Numbered from the stretch's first letter, positions 1-10,137 are shown. The stretch is 20,399 nucleotides of DNA from UA16 sp965661575 (GCA_965661575.1 CBFIEJ010000037.1:1-20399), one strand, 5' to 3'. Made by a program: numbers and translations. The notes: generated by a model from the letters alone, not told the origin.

Positions 1-113
1 AAGAACGCCGCAATCACACACAGAATAAGTCTTGAAAAATGGTAAGGCATGGGTGATATTTTGTGCAAGAATAAGCCCAAAGGTCATTCAAACCGCATCT
101 TTGACCGAAGGGC

Positions 114-2147
114 TCAGCGCAACACACTGACCCAACCCGATTGGGTTTCAGTTGTGATTGACACCCCCTCTTCTGTTCCCCACTTGAAGGTCAGCCGATA
201 ATGGTAAACCGTATTTTGCACATAATACCCCTTGTAATTTTCGCCTCCTTCATACCCTCCTTGCCATTGAAAAGATGGGTCAGAAGACTCAAAAACAACA
301 TTTCCCCAGCGATCAAACACTTCGATGTAAAACTCAGAAACCGGGCATGAAGCCTGAAGTTTCAACACTTCATTGACTTGGTCATTGTCGGGCGTAATCG
401 CATTGGGCATGTAAATGGAACAGGGACAGTCCTCACCCAAATTGGTGTAATCGTAATCCAATTCGAACGTCGTCGACGTTGTGCACCCTGCAGCATCCTC
501 GACGGTCAGGTCATACAGCCCTGTTGCGAGCTGATCAAACGCCCCTGTCGAAGATTCTTCAAGTCCGTTGAGGACAAAACTTACAGGCTCCACAGAACCA
601 ATGGCGCGAGCCACCACGGAGCCGTTGTCGAACCACGTGCAGCTCACATCGTTGCGTTCTGTTAAGTCGATGGTCAAGTTGCTCTCGTTAAGGAGCGAGG
701 CATTCAATTCACCTTCGCAACCAAAATCATTGGTCGCAAGAACGGTGTAGTCTCCCGCGGCGAGATTTTCAAACATCCCATCAGGAGCCCATGTTGAACC
801 CCCATCGATGCTGTATTCAAAATCGGTGGGTTCGTCATCAACGACCTCGATGAGACCCGTTCCATCGCTGCAATATTCGTTGACCGTATTGACCAAAGCG
901 ATGCCGGGAGATTCACGCGCGATGACAACATCTTCTGTGTATTCGCACAGGTTATCATCCACAATGGTCACGGTGTAGTTGCCTTCTGAAAGCCCTGTGA
1001 AATTCCCACTGGAACTGCTCGGCCCAGGAACCAAGGCGATTGAAAATGGTCCTGTTCCTCCTTCCACGTCCACGACCACTGACCCGTCGTTTCCAGAACA
1101 GGTCTCTGAGGCAACCGCAACATCGCCACTGAATCCAATGCACAGCGTTTCCTGACAGGTTGTAACCGCGTGGTTCAACATGCTTTGAAGGCTTGTTTCG
1201 ACATAGGCTTCCATTCGATCGACTTGGCCTTCTGAAAACATGAACAAACAAGCGTCATCGCAGTAATCCATGTACGACGGCCATAAAATCGGAGCTGTAC
1301 AGTTCACAATGGTCTGGCCACTGGGACAACCATATTGGGCTGCGTCCGTTACTGGCGTATCTGCGACGTCGTCGTTGCTTGCACAGCCACCGCCTGCCCA
1401 TGGATGCTCAAGAAAGAGATAATGCCCCACTTCATGAGTGATGGTTCTGCCCATGTCGTACTGACCGCTCAAGGTGTTGCCACCGCAATCAACGCTTCCG
1501 AAATATTCCGGGCTGCATGTCACGCCATCCCCATTCCCCGACCCCGGATAAGGCGAATACCCCAAAGTACCTCCACCAATCGGCCGCACCCAGAAGTTCA
1601 AATAACCGGTCCATTCTGCGTCGTAATCGTTCTGATCATTGTCCACCTCATCCACCGTTACAGCATAATCTCCGTTCACCAATCCATAGCCTGCAGGGTG
1701 GTTGAGCGTTGCCAAGCAAAAGCTAATGCACGATTCTTTATTTTGGATGCCCGGCCATATGCTCGGCTGTAAATCAAACCACTCGCTGATGTCTGCATTG
1801 GTGCCCGCAAAGTCGTCATTGAGTGACTCGACTTGACTAAGTGCCATTTCTATGGCACAATCAATGGGCACATCCGTATTTTGAAAATGAACTGCTACAG
1901 GAATGATCAGCGGGGCATCACACTCATCTCGGTTGCCTGCACCCAAAGCATCGGCCACTTCATCGGCACGATCCTGATGCCATTTCGCGTAGCCAGGCAG
2001 TCCCATCAAGTGGGTGTGAACAGAGTCCATGCCACAGGTGCGCTGGGCACTTGCCGACGAGGCGACACAAAAAACGAATAAAACAAAGCAACAAAAGTCC
2101 AGGTAACGCAATGTAGAGTCGGTGTTGGTTTCTACAACAAAGAACAT
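114..2147 (-). CDS. Secreted M43 (cytophagalysin/pappalysin-like) metalloprotease with SprB-type repeats and T9SS type B sorting domain
   Basis: A secreted zinc endopeptidase of about 677 residues. The chosen ATG at 2147 gives a signal peptide of about 35 residues ending ASSASAQ. The frame stays open to a TTG at 2216, and a TTG at 2111 would give a shorter, more typical signal peptide, so the start is uncertain. The catalytic signature HEVGHYLFLEH (residues ~238-248) is HExxHxxGxxH-like with Glu in place of Gly, and a Met-turn follows (SYMDY, ~291-295), as in the M43 family. Paired cysteines are common around the catalytic domain. Residues ~345-575 hold about three SprB-like repeats (GLSEGNYTVTIVD and LAAGDYTVLATND are typical). 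The last ~100 residues match the gliding-motility-associated CHU_C domain (MPNAITPDNDQVNE, DRWGNVVFES), used as a type B signal for T9SS export and surface retention. The gene is divergent from the adhesin at 2250. Substrate is unknown. The family call is strong. Confidence 0.9.
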   Translation of the reverse strand: MFFVVETNTDSTLRYLDFCCFVLFVFCVASSASAQRTCGMDSVHTHLMGLPGYAKWHQDRADEVADALGAGNRDECDAPLIIPVAVHFQNTDVPIDCAIEMALSQVESLNDDFAGTNADISEWFDLQPSIWPGIQNKESCISFCLATLNHPAGYGLVNGDYAVTVDEVDNDQNDYDAEWTGYLNFWVRPIGGGTLGYSPYPGSGNGDGVTCSPEYFGSVDCGGNTLSGQYDMGRTITHEVGHYLFLEHPWAGGGCASNDDVADTPVTDAAQYGCPSGQTIVNCTAPILWPSYMDYCDDACLFMFSEGQVDRMEAYVETSLQSMLNHAVTTCQETLCIGFSGDVAVASETCSGNDGSVVVDVEGGTGPFSIALVPGPSSSSGNFTGLSEGNYTVTIVDDNLCEYTEDVVIARESPGIALVNTVNEYCSDGTGLIEVVDDEPTDFEYSIDGGSTWAPDGMFENLAAGDYTVLATNDFGCEGELNASLLNESNLTIDLTERNDVSCTWFDNGSVVARAIGSVEPVSFVLNGLEESSTGAFDQLATGLYDLTVEDAAGCTTSTTFELDYDYTNLGEDCPCSIYMPNAITPDNDQVNEVLKLQASCPVSEFYIEVFDRWGNVVFESSDPSFQWQGGYEGGENYKGYYVQNTVYHYRLTFKWGTEEGVSITTETQSGWVSVLR

Positions 2148-2249
2148 ACAACTGGCCTGAAAGGTTGCCAAAGGGAGTGCAAACTTGATTGGAGTGTATT
2201 TTATCCTGAACCTCAAACCCGTACCTTTCTCGCCCTGAAGCCCCTTGTC

Positions 2250-5200
2250 ATGAAACTTTCATTCACTCAATTTCTTTGGATTGCGATGGTTCTATTCGGC
2301 AGCCTCAGCGCCCATGGGCAATTCAGTTTACACAACAATGCTACAGACATCGGCGATGGCTGTTATCGGCTGACCCAAAACCAGCCGAGCCAGCGAGGGG
2401 CCATTTGGAAGACGGGGCTTTCAAACACCAACGAAAGTTGGGAAATGCGTGCTGAAGTTTTGCTTGGAGGAAACAACGGAGGTGCCGACGGCATGGCCTT
2501 TGTCCTAAAAACGGCGAGCTCGGGCTTCATAGGAGGTCTCGGTGGCTTAATGGGGTTTGGTGGCTTCTTTGGCAACTCGGCAATTGAACCCAGTGTCATC
2601 ATCGAAATGGACACGTACCAAGGCGGACAGCAAGGCGACCCCTTTTTCGACCACATTGGCATCCAAAAGGACGGATCCAACAACCATTTTGGAGGTGACC
2701 TGATTTCCGCTCCCGTTGCTGCCATTCCCGGCAATGGCAACATTGAGGACAATACGTATCATGACTTGCGCGTGACCTTCGACGCCACCACACTAGAACT
2801 GGTCGTTTATTTTGACTGTGTCGAAAGGATCACAGCTACTGTTGACATCGCTGACATCTTGGGGACAAACTTCATAAAATGGGGATTTACCGCTGCCACA
2901 GGCGGAGCCACGAACACCCATCGCGTTTGCAATGCTGAATTTTTCACCACAACTGCAGCCGAGTTGAGCGACGCCGACACATGCCCTGGCGAATCAGTGG
3001 ATCTTGAATTGCCCGCAGCTTGGATCAACCCTGTTTGGAGTCCAAGCGCGGGACTATCGGCCACCACAGGAAACACGGTCACGGCAACTCCCGAGGTTAC
3101 CACGGAGTATACCATCCAATACGAAGACATTTGTGGCGAAACGTTTGAAGATTACCTGACCGTTTCGGTTCCCAATCTTCCCGCACCCAACTTTCCAACA
3201 GATACAATCCTCTGCAATGGAGCTTCCCTCGAACTGACCAATGGTCCATGGCCCGCTGGAATTTCGGGAACATGGGAAGACGGCAGTACTGCAGCCCTCC
3301 GGACAATCGCTGCGCCTGGCAGTTACACCCTGAGCGTAGAAGATGGAGCTACAAGCTGCAGCATTGACTATACCATCGACGTGACTGCAACAACCATTGC
3401 CGTGTTTGACTTGGGTGCTGATCTTGCTTTCTGTAGCAACGACGAAGTGACCTTTGATCTTGGAGCTCTCGATCCAGCAATTGATGTTTTCTGGAACGGC
3501 GCACTCGGCACTCAGACCTATACCACCGCGCAAGAGGAAACCATTGTGCTCGATTGGAACGGATCTGGTTGCGCACTGAGTGATACCATCAATGTCTCAC
3601 ATCATCCCACTTATTCGGTGGCATTTGACGAAGACCCCTTGGTGTTGTGTCTGGATGAAACGGTCAATGTTTCCGCACTCGACGGAAGTTGGACAGGCAG
3701 CAACGTGCAATGGAACTGGAATGACGGCACAAACAACAATAGTATTGACGTGACAGATCCGGGCAATTATGCTGTCGAGGTCACAACGGATCAATGCTTG
3801 TTTGCATACGATTTTGACGTGTTGGATTCAGAAAACCAAGGAATTCAGTTGGGTGCCGACATCCTGCTGTGTGCAGCTGAAAGCGAAACAATCATCAGCA
3901 ATTATTCGGCGGAAAACACATTGTGGATCAGCGGAGGTAGCGCTGAAGGCATCAATGCGTTGGGTACGACGGTGGAGGGGATGACTGAGACGGTGATTGT
4001 CGAAATCGCAATCGGTGCATGCATTGAGCGTGACACCCTGGAAGTGGTGCATGTGCCTCAATTCAACTCGGCCATTGCAACGCCACAAATCCTCTGCCTC
4101 AATGACAGTATCCTGCTCAATGCTCAGGTGGGCGCTGAAAACTATGCATGGGGCGCAAATGAAAACAGCAATGAATTGTGGGTCTCGTCTGCAGGCACTT
4201 ATACCGTGAGCATGTCCATTGGTGGTTGTGTCTTTGAAGACGACATCACCATTCAACCATCGGCAAACACGGGTGTGGACCTGGGTGTTGATGCCATCAT
4301 TTGCGACGGAGAAGTGCTGAATGTGAGCAGCGGATATGCTGCCGACGAAACTTCCTGGTGGGAAAACGGAGTTAACGTGGGCAATGCGAGCAGCTGGACC
4401 GTGACGAATATGGACGCCATCATCGTCGCAGAGGTGACGGTGGGATTGTGTGTCGAACGAGACACTGTCTCCTTTGACTACGCTCCTGTTTTTGACGCCG
4501 GTTTGCCTTCAACTCTGGCGTTGTGCAATGGTGACAGCACCTTGGTCAATGCCAATGCGGGTGCGCCGAGCTACGAGTGGAGTTCTGGTCAATTGGCTTC
4601 TTCGCTGTGGATCAATTCGCCCGGAACGTATTCGCTCACCATTCCCGTTCAAGGATGCCAATACTCCACAGATGTGGTGGTTGAAAATGTGCCCTTGCCC
4701 ATCTTCGAGTTGGGGTCCGACCAGACCATTTGCGAAGGTCAATCGATTGAATTCAGCACAGGTCTGCCCAATGCAGACTTCACGGTTTGGTCCAACGGAG
4801 CGGACACGGCTGCCATCTCTGTGGATGCAGCAGGTGTTTTTGAAGTTGAAGTCACTGAAGATGGCTGTTCATTTGCCGATACTGTAGCCCTGAGCGTTCA
4901 AGAACTCCCCATTTTTGACCTGGGAGAAGATCAAATGCTTTGTTCCGACGAATTTGCATCCCTTTACATCTATCCCCTGCCGGACGAAGCAGATGTCACA
5001 TGGAGCACGGGCAACGTCCAGCCATCCATCGAGGTGAACGCTCCAGGTACATACAGCGCACTGGTCAGCTGGAACGGATGCACATGGACCGACGAAGTCC
5101 TCGTGGATCGCGCAGCTCCCGTATTGATTGACATTGTCGAACCGCTTTCTTTTTGTGAAGGAGGTGAATTGGTCGTGAGTGCGGAAAACCCTTCCAACCT

Positions 5201-5666
5201 CTTTCCCATCAGTTACGATTGGAGCAACGGTGAAACCACACCTGCGGTCGTCATTGATCGCCAAGGATTTTATACCGTCGTTGCAGCGAATGCTTGCGAC
5301 ACCGTGAGCAAGGCATTTGAAGTTCAGTTGGATTATTGCGAATGCCCCGTCTATGTTCCGAACGCTTTCACGCCAGACAATGACGGTGTGAACGATCTGT
5401 TCCGCCCCGTGCTGGGATGCACCACGCAAGACTATCGCCTGGAAATCTACAACCCGTGGGGAACGCTTGTTTTTGTCACAGAAGACCCCGAAAAGGGTTG
5501 GTACGGGCAAGTCAATTTCGGACTTGACGACGCTGAAATGAGTGGTTATTACGCTCAAAACAACGTATACAATTGGCGCCTGGTCTACCGCTTAGAAGCG
5601 GACGAATCCAGCCTGATCTCGCCCGCTCCAGTCGAGCTGCGAGGCCACGTGCACTTTGTGCATTGA
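2250..5666 (+). CDS. Large surface adhesin: L-type lectin-like domain, eleven Ig-like repeats, T9SS type B sorting domain
   Basis: A secreted protein of 1138 residues. Residues 1-24 are a signal peptide ending AHGQ. Residues ~25-232 resemble the bacterial legume-lectin-like domain: GADGMAFVL, IEMDTYQGG, DHIGIQKDG and YHDLRVTFD are the strand motifs seen in this fold, and a carbohydrate-binding role is inferred from it. Residues ~240-1020 form eleven repeats of about 70-77 residues. Each has two cysteines: first Cys at 245, 322, 395, 467, 541, 616, 685, 759, 828, 898 and 969, with the second 44-50 residues later. Many open with a LGxDxxxC motif and contain a PGTYxxxV-like strand. Residues ~1030-1138 are a CHU_C domain (VPNAFTPDNDGVNDLF, YNPWGTLVF), a type B T9SS signal. 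Probable role: surface adhesin or glycan-binding stalk. The Kelch gene downstream converges on it, with 26 bp between the stops and no convincing terminator. Confidence 0.87.
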   Translation: MKLSFTQFLWIAMVLFGSLSAHGQFSLHNNATDIGDGCYRLTQNQPSQRGAIWKTGLSNTNESWEMRAEVLLGGNNGGADGMAFVLKTASSGFIGGLGGLMGFGGFFGNSAIEPSVIIEMDTYQGGQQGDPFFDHIGIQKDGSNNHFGGDLISAPVAAIPGNGNIEDNTYHDLRVTFDATTLELVVYFDCVERITATVDIADILGTNFIKWGFTAATGGATNTHRVCNAEFFTTTAAELSDADTCPGESVDLELPAAWINPVWSPSAGLSATTGNTVTATPEVTTEYTIQYEDICGETFEDYLTVSVPNLPAPNFPTDTILCNGASLELTNGPWPAGISGTWEDGSTAALRTIAAPGSYTLSVEDGATSCSIDYTIDVTATTIAVFDLGADLAFCSNDEVTFDLGALDPAIDVFWNGALGTQTYTTAQEETIVLDWNGSGCALSDTINVSHHPTYSVAFDEDPLVLCLDETVNVSALDGSWTGSNVQWNWNDGTNNNSIDVTDPGNYAVEVTTDQCLFAYDFDVLDSENQGIQLGADILLCAAESETIISNYSAENTLWISGGSAEGINALGTTVEGMTETVIVEIAIGACIERDTLEVVHVPQFNSAIATPQILCLNDSILLNAQVGAENYAWGANENSNELWVSSAGTYTVSMSIGGCVFEDDITIQPSANTGVDLGVDAIICDGEVLNVSSGYAADETSWWENGVNVGNASSWTVTNMDAIIVAEVTVGLCVERDTVSFDYAPVFDAGLPSTLALCNGDSTLVNANAGAPSYEWSSGQLASSLWINSPGTYSLTIPVQGCQYSTDVVVENVPLPIFELGSDQTICEGQSIEFSTGLPNADFTVWSNGADTAAISVDAAGVFEVEVTEDGCSFADTVALSVQELPIFDLGEDQMLCSDEFASLYIYPLPDEADVTWSTGNVQPSIEVNAPGTYSALVSWNGCTWTDEVLVDRAAPVLIDIVEPLSFCEGGELVVSAENPSNLFPISYDWSNGETTPAVVIDRQGFYTVVAANACDTVSKAFEVQLDYCECPVYVPNAFTPDNDGVNDLFRPVLGCTTQDYRLEIYNPWGTLVFVTEDPEKGWYGQVNFGLDDAEMSGYYAQNNVYNWRLVYRLEADESSLISPAPVELRGHVHFVH

Positions 5667-5692
5667 TGCACTTGGACGCAGACTTCTTCCAA

Positions 5693-7627
5693 TCAATGCT
5701 TGACAGCCCGGAAAGAGCCTGAATCGCGCTCCGTCATCCAGCGTACGAGCACAGGTCCTACGGTCCAGTCAGACGCGTCCAACACAAGCGGAGTTCCCGG
5801 CAGTAAGGAATGATTGCTTTGAAAAACCATTCGTCCCTGCAAGTCGTAGACTTCCAGCTGGACCAAAGATCCGTTGTATCCGGCGATGGAAGCACCAACT
5901 GTTGAGATGTTGAGTGCGTCATGGAATGGGTTGGGAAATGCCTGCAGCACCAGCGACACATCATCCACTGGCCCATTGACCCCGAGCGACGTGGTGACGT
6001 CAATCGTCTGAGGCAATTCTTCAAAACCAAACGACCCATCGTAATCAAAGAGCACATTGGTTGGGTCACCATTGCCATCGAGCGATCGAATGACGCAAGA
6101 ACCATTCTGTCCACCCCACTGGGAGCCAAACATACCGTCACCATACGTGTCTTTCAGCGTGAATGTGTAACAGCCTGTTGAAGGAACCGTGATGGTAAAT
6201 TCGTATAACGTTTCGCTTTGGTAGTTGCCGGCAAGTTCAAAATTAATCAAGGCTCCCAGCTCATTGCGCAGCTCCCACCCTGTCTCTCCGCCGTAGCTGT
6301 CGGTGTTCAATTCAACCGCCCATTGGGTGGTCGCACTCGGAGAAGTGGCCACAGTGGCCTGCAAAGAATTGTTCTCCGCATTTTCGTCAAAGGCTGAAAT
6401 TTGAATCGTGAAGTCCGTCGCACCTGCGAACGCATACGTCCCGATTGTGAAGTCCGTAGACTCGAAAGTCGTCAAGGATCCCGACCAGTCAGAAGTCAAA
6501 ACCACTTCGTCGTCAATGAGCATCTCTACGGCCAGTGCTGACGCATCACCCGCTGTAAAATCATTCGCTCCCATGTTGGTCAAGCGCACGGTGATTGGCA
6601 ATTCATCGCCAGTGCAAATCACACTTTCTCCGAGGTAGCCCGTCACTTCCAGGTCCAAGGCTTGCGCCGGCACCATGGCAAACTTCCAATTGGTCTCCAT
6701 GTAGTCGAACGTGCCGGGATCCAGACTCATGCCATTGATCAGGTACATTTCATCGTTGATGATAAACGACGCTGGTGCCCAGCGCGACATTCCTGGATGC
6801 GCCGGCCACTCATTCCATGCGTTGGCCTGTGGATCGTATTGCCAGAGTTCACCGGTCATCATCGAGCTGTGATCATCCCCGTCTCCACTGAGCGCATAGC
6901 CCATGCCGTCGTGCGCGAGCTGCGAACCAGCCACTCGTCCCTCTGCTGGAAGTGTGGCCATTTCTGTCCAAATCTCTGTCTCCGGCTCGTATTTGTACCA
7001 TTCGTTGTAGATGTCGGCAGCGTGATGGCCGAAACCAACGAAAATCTCGCCGTCAATGCCAAACTGATAAGGATGGTGCCGCTGAGAAGCCGGGAAATCC
7101 GGCTTTTGACTCCAAGAATCGGAAGCCATATCGTATTCCCACCAATCTTTGGTGTCTCCGTTCGGACCGCCACCGAGTCCAACGAATACCTTGCCACTTT
7201 CTGCAATGAATGCCGGATGGGTGCGCGCCGAACAAGGGCAAGAAGCCTTTTCCGTCCAAGTCGCTGTTTCAGGATCGTACACCCACAAATCGTTCAAGGC
7301 CCCTGAATTGGACTGACCAAAGCCGAACCAAGCCTTTCCGTCCCATGTATCGCCGATGGTATAACCACGTGGCTCACCCGGAAAATCGGGAAGCGCTGTC
7401 CATTCATCACTAGCGGGGTCGTACTGATAGAACGCATCGCTAAAGCCCGAGGTGGATTCACCCCCGACGAGGTATCCCATGGAATTCAACGAAAATCCAA
7501 AGCTGTGATTGGAGACAAATCCATCGGGCAATGGAGCAACCGAAGTCCAGCTTTGAGCGAATGCGGATGAGAAAATGAGGCAAGACAAGACGGCGGTTAA
7601 GCACCGGTTCAATTTCAAATAGGTCAT
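5693..7627 (-). CDS. Secreted Kelch-repeat beta-propeller protein with T9SS type A sorting domain
   Basis: About 644 residues from the ATG at 7627, which gives a compact signal peptide (CLTAVLSCLIFSSAFAQ). An in-frame ATG at 7675 would add 16 residues before it. Residues ~38-320 contain six Kelch-type blades spaced about 48 residues apart, each ending in a YDPxxxxW-like strand (Trp at ~76, 124, 172, 220, 271, 314), so one complete six-bladed propeller is predicted. Residues ~325-425 look like a CARDB/Ig-like domain (VRLTNMGANDF). Residues ~435-545 carry a module frequent in Bacteroidota exoproteins (SYGGETGWELRN, CYTFTLKDTYGDGM). The C-terminus (QAFPNPFHDALNI, LEVYDLQGRMVF) is a type A T9SS sorting domain, normally cleaved on export. 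Probable function: secreted binding or scaffold protein; no catalytic residues are evident. Lies 112 bp from the divergent TonB-receptor gene. Confidence 0.88.
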   Translation of the reverse strand: MTYLKLNRCLTAVLSCLIFSSAFAQSWTSVAPLPDGFVSNHSFGFSLNSMGYLVGGESTSGFSDAFYQYDPASDEWTALPDFPGEPRGYTIGDTWDGKAWFGFGQSNSGALNDLWVYDPETATWTEKASCPCSARTHPAFIAESGKVFVGLGGGPNGDTKDWWEYDMASDSWSQKPDFPASQRHHPYQFGIDGEIFVGFGHHAADIYNEWYKYEPETEIWTEMATLPAEGRVAGSQLAHDGMGYALSGDGDDHSSMMTGELWQYDPQANAWNEWPAHPGMSRWAPASFIINDEMYLINGMSLDPGTFDYMETNWKFAMVPAQALDLEVTGYLGESVICTGDELPITVRLTNMGANDFTAGDASALAVEMLIDDEVVLTSDWSGSLTTFESTDFTIGTYAFAGATDFTIQISAFDENAENNSLQATVATSPSATTQWAVELNTDSYGGETGWELRNELGALINFELAGNYQSETLYEFTITVPSTGCYTFTLKDTYGDGMFGSQWGGQNGSCVIRSLDGNGDPTNVLFDYDGSFGFEELPQTIDVTTSLGVNGPVDDVSLVLQAFPNPFHDALNISTVGASIAGYNGSLVQLEVYDLQGRMVFQSNHSLLPGTPLVLDASDWTVGPVLVRWMTERDSGSFRAVKH

Positions 7628-7739
7628 GCCGCAAGGTAAAATGACTTTTGACAAAATCTTGGTGGCACAGGACATTTAACAACGGCCCCGGTACGAATCA
7701 ACTAGAAGTTACGTTCTTTGCCCAACCGAAACCACCACC

Positions 7740-10133
7740 ATGCATCGAATTTTATTGGTTTGTACGCTGGCCCTGTTGCAATGGGGCATAACCGTTGAAG
7801 CCTCAGGACAAGGCGATGACGAAGGTCACCAGGTCAGCGGTTACGTCCTCGATGCGGCCAGCGGAGAAGCGCTCATCGGCGCCACCGTTTGGTGCGCCAG
7901 CATCAAGGCCGGTGTGAGTTCAAACACCTACGGCTATTACTCTCTGCAACTACCAATCGGCCAACAACAGGTAACGGTTTCGTTCATTGGTTTTCAATCA
8001 CAATCGTTTGAACTCGATCTCAAAGAAGACCTCAAGATGGACGTGGAATTGGCCTCGGGCGTGGCCATCCAAGAGGCCGTCGTGACGGGTGCAAGTTTTG
8101 ACCGCATTGAAGACCAAGTGCAGATGTCCAAAATGGAAATCCCCATGGACCAAGTGCGCAGACTGCCAGCGATTGGCGGAGAAGTTGATTTGCTCAAAAG
8201 TCTACAATTGATGCCCGGCGTACAATCTGGTGGAGAAGGCACTTCCGGTCTGTATGTGCGCGGCGGAAGTCCAGACCAAAACCTCATCGTTTTGGACGGT
8301 GTACCGCTCTACAGCGTGAGTCATTTGTTCGGTTTCTTCTCTGTCTTCAACGCCGACGCAGTGAAGCAAATGAGCATCACCAAAGGCGGTTTTCCAGCAC
8401 GTTACGGCGGACGATTGTCATCGGTTTTGGAAGTAAACATGAAAGACGGAAACATGCGGGAATACCACGGTACCGCAAACGTTTCCATCCTCGCCTCGAA
8501 GTTTACTGTGGAAGGGCCTATTGTCAAAGACAAGGCCTCGTTCATGCTCAGCGGACGGCGGACTTACCTCGATTTGTTGCTCAATCCTGTCATCAATTCC
8601 ATCAATTCAAATGACCCATCGGTGGAAACCGATCCTCGCTACTTTTTCTATGATCTGAATGGGAAGATCAACTGGAAAATCGGACCAAAAGACCGCGTGT
8701 ACCTGAGTATTTTCAATGGCAAAGATGACTTTGGTTTGGCTGCAACGGAAAGAGAAGGGGTGAGCACATCAACCTTTGATTTTGGATTGGATTGGAAAAA
8801 CCAGGTGCTTGCCGCTCGCTGGAACCACGAATGGAACTCCAAGCTCTTCTCCAACCTCACCCTTACCCAAAGCGAGTACAATTTCAACACCGGCATACAA
8901 TTCAGCGAAACCGAAAACAGCGCAGACTCCACATCAAACAGTTTTGCCAGCCTTTATCGATCCGGAATTGTAGACTATGCTGCAAGAATCGACTTTAGCA
9001 ACGCCGTTAGCAACAAGCATTACCTGCGCTACGGAGGCAACATCACCCTGCGCCAATTCAATCCTGGCGCCACCACATTGCAACTGCAGGGATCTGACTT
9101 TCCTGGCATTGACACGACCTTCGGATCATCTGAACTGGAATCCGTCGAGCGATTCTTGTACCTAGAAGATGAAGTGCAACTTTCCGACCGCATCAAAGCC
9201 AACATTGGCGTGCATGCCACAGCACTTCAAGTAAACGGCACGTACTTTCCATCCTTGCAGCCACGCGCCGCAATCAATTGGAAATTGAACGATGGGAGTG
9301 CGCTCAAGTTCTCCTACGCGCAGATGCAGCAATTTGTGCATCTGCTCACCAATGAAGGATTGTCTCTTCCAACCGACCTTTGGGTGCCTGCCACCGACGA
9401 AATCACCCCACAACTGAGTACGCAGTATGCAGCAGGTTGGGCGAAAACCTTTGGCGAAATCGAGGTGAGCATTGAAGGTTATTACAAAGCGCTGGACGGC
9501 TTGATCAGCTACCGTGAAGGCGCGAGCTTTAGCAATACGTTCAATAGCCGCTGGGAAGATCAAGTCACGCAAGGTCAAGGAGATGCATACGGCTTTGAGT
9601 GGCTGTTTCAGAAAAAAGTCGGTCGAACGACAGGATGGGTGGGCTACACATTGAGCTGGGCCAATCGTCAATTTGACGAAATCAACAGCGGTAATTGGTT
9701 TCCCTACACGTACGATCGCCGGCATGATGCTTCGGTGGTGTTGATGCACCGCTTTTCAGATCGCATCGACTTCTCAGCCACGTGGGTCTATGGAACGGGA
9801 CGGGCATTGACGCTTCCAGAATCTACCTTCCGGACATTCTTGCCTGAGAGTTTCACCACGATTCCAACGGACTTCAACGGACTCAACGTCGACGTACCGA
9901 GCGAGAAAAACGCCTACCGAACGAGCCCCTACCATCGAGCTGATGTTTCGCTGACCTTCACCAAAGAGAAGTCCGCTTACTCGCGTTCTTTCATCGTGAG
10001 CGTTTACAACATTTACAACAACCTCAACCCCTTCTTCTCTTTGGTGGAAGAGGACATTGATGGCTCGCTTTCCATCGTCGAGTACGGTATTTTCCCCATC
10101 ATTCCGTCCATCGCATGGCGCGCAGAATTTTGA
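7740..10133 (+). CDS. TonB-dependent outer-membrane receptor with N-terminal carboxypeptidase-regulatory-like domain
   Basis: A 797-residue outer-membrane active transporter. Residues 1-24 form a signal peptide. Residues ~31-112 are the CarboxypepD_reg-like beta-sandwich common on Bacteroidota receptors (VSGYVLDAASGEALIGATV, YGYYSLQLPIG, VSFIGFQSQS). Residues ~120-240 are the plug domain (GLYVRGGSPDQNLIVLDGVP, SITKGGFPARYGGRLSSVLEV). The rest is a 22-strand-type barrel with alternating aromatic strands, ending in WRAEF with a terminal Phe typical of BAM substrates. No SusD partner follows. Instead a DUF4249 lipoprotein starts 4 bp downstream, a pairing seen repeatedly in this phylum. The substrate cannot be read from sequence; siderophore, metal-complex or peptide import are all possible. 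It heads a five-gene plus-strand run ending at 12439, and the ATG at 7740 is clear. Confidence 0.93.
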   Translation: MHRILLVCTLALLQWGITVEASGQGDDEGHQVSGYVLDAASGEALIGATVWCASIKAGVSSNTYGYYSLQLPIGQQQVTVSFIGFQSQSFELDLKEDLKMDVELASGVAIQEAVVTGASFDRIEDQVQMSKMEIPMDQVRRLPAIGGEVDLLKSLQLMPGVQSGGEGTSGLYVRGGSPDQNLIVLDGVPLYSVSHLFGFFSVFNADAVKQMSITKGGFPARYGGRLSSVLEVNMKDGNMREYHGTANVSILASKFTVEGPIVKDKASFMLSGRRTYLDLLLNPVINSINSNDPSVETDPRYFFYDLNGKINWKIGPKDRVYLSIFNGKDDFGLAATEREGVSTSTFDFGLDWKNQVLAARWNHEWNSKLFSNLTLTQSEYNFNTGIQFSETENSADSTSNSFASLYRSGIVDYAARIDFSNAVSNKHYLRYGGNITLRQFNPGATTLQLQGSDFPGIDTTFGSSELESVERFLYLEDEVQLSDRIKANIGVHATALQVNGTYFPSLQPRAAINWKLNDGSALKFSYAQMQQFVHLLTNEGLSLPTDLWVPATDEITPQLSTQYAAGWAKTFGEIEVSIEGYYKALDGLISYREGASFSNTFNSRWEDQVTQGQGDAYGFEWLFQKKVGRTTGWVGYTLSWANRQFDEINSGNWFPYTYDRRHDASVVLMHRFSDRIDFSATWVYGTGRALTLPESTFRTFLPESFTTIPTDFNGLNVDVPSEKNAYRTSPYHRADVSLTFTKEKSAYSRSFIVSVYNIYNNLNPFFSLVEEDIDGSLSIVEYGIFPIIPSIAWRAEF

Positions 10134-10137
10134 TCCC

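Noticed and set aside
1..113. Possible end of an upstream gene at the left edge
   Set aside because: Short open frames exist on the plus strand but all stop within 45 bp and resemble nothing, so no feature can be supported.
4869..5558. 229-codon antisense frame inside the adhesin gene, and a 214-codon one at 6662-7306 opposite the Kelch gene
   Set aside because: Both lie fully inside well-supported genes and show no domain, signal peptide or family resemblance. Long shadow frames are expected at this base composition.
5658..5671. GTGCA/TGCAC inverted repeat spanning the adhesin stop codon
   Set aside because: The stem is only five base pairs and no T-run follows on either strand, so it is not called as a terminator.
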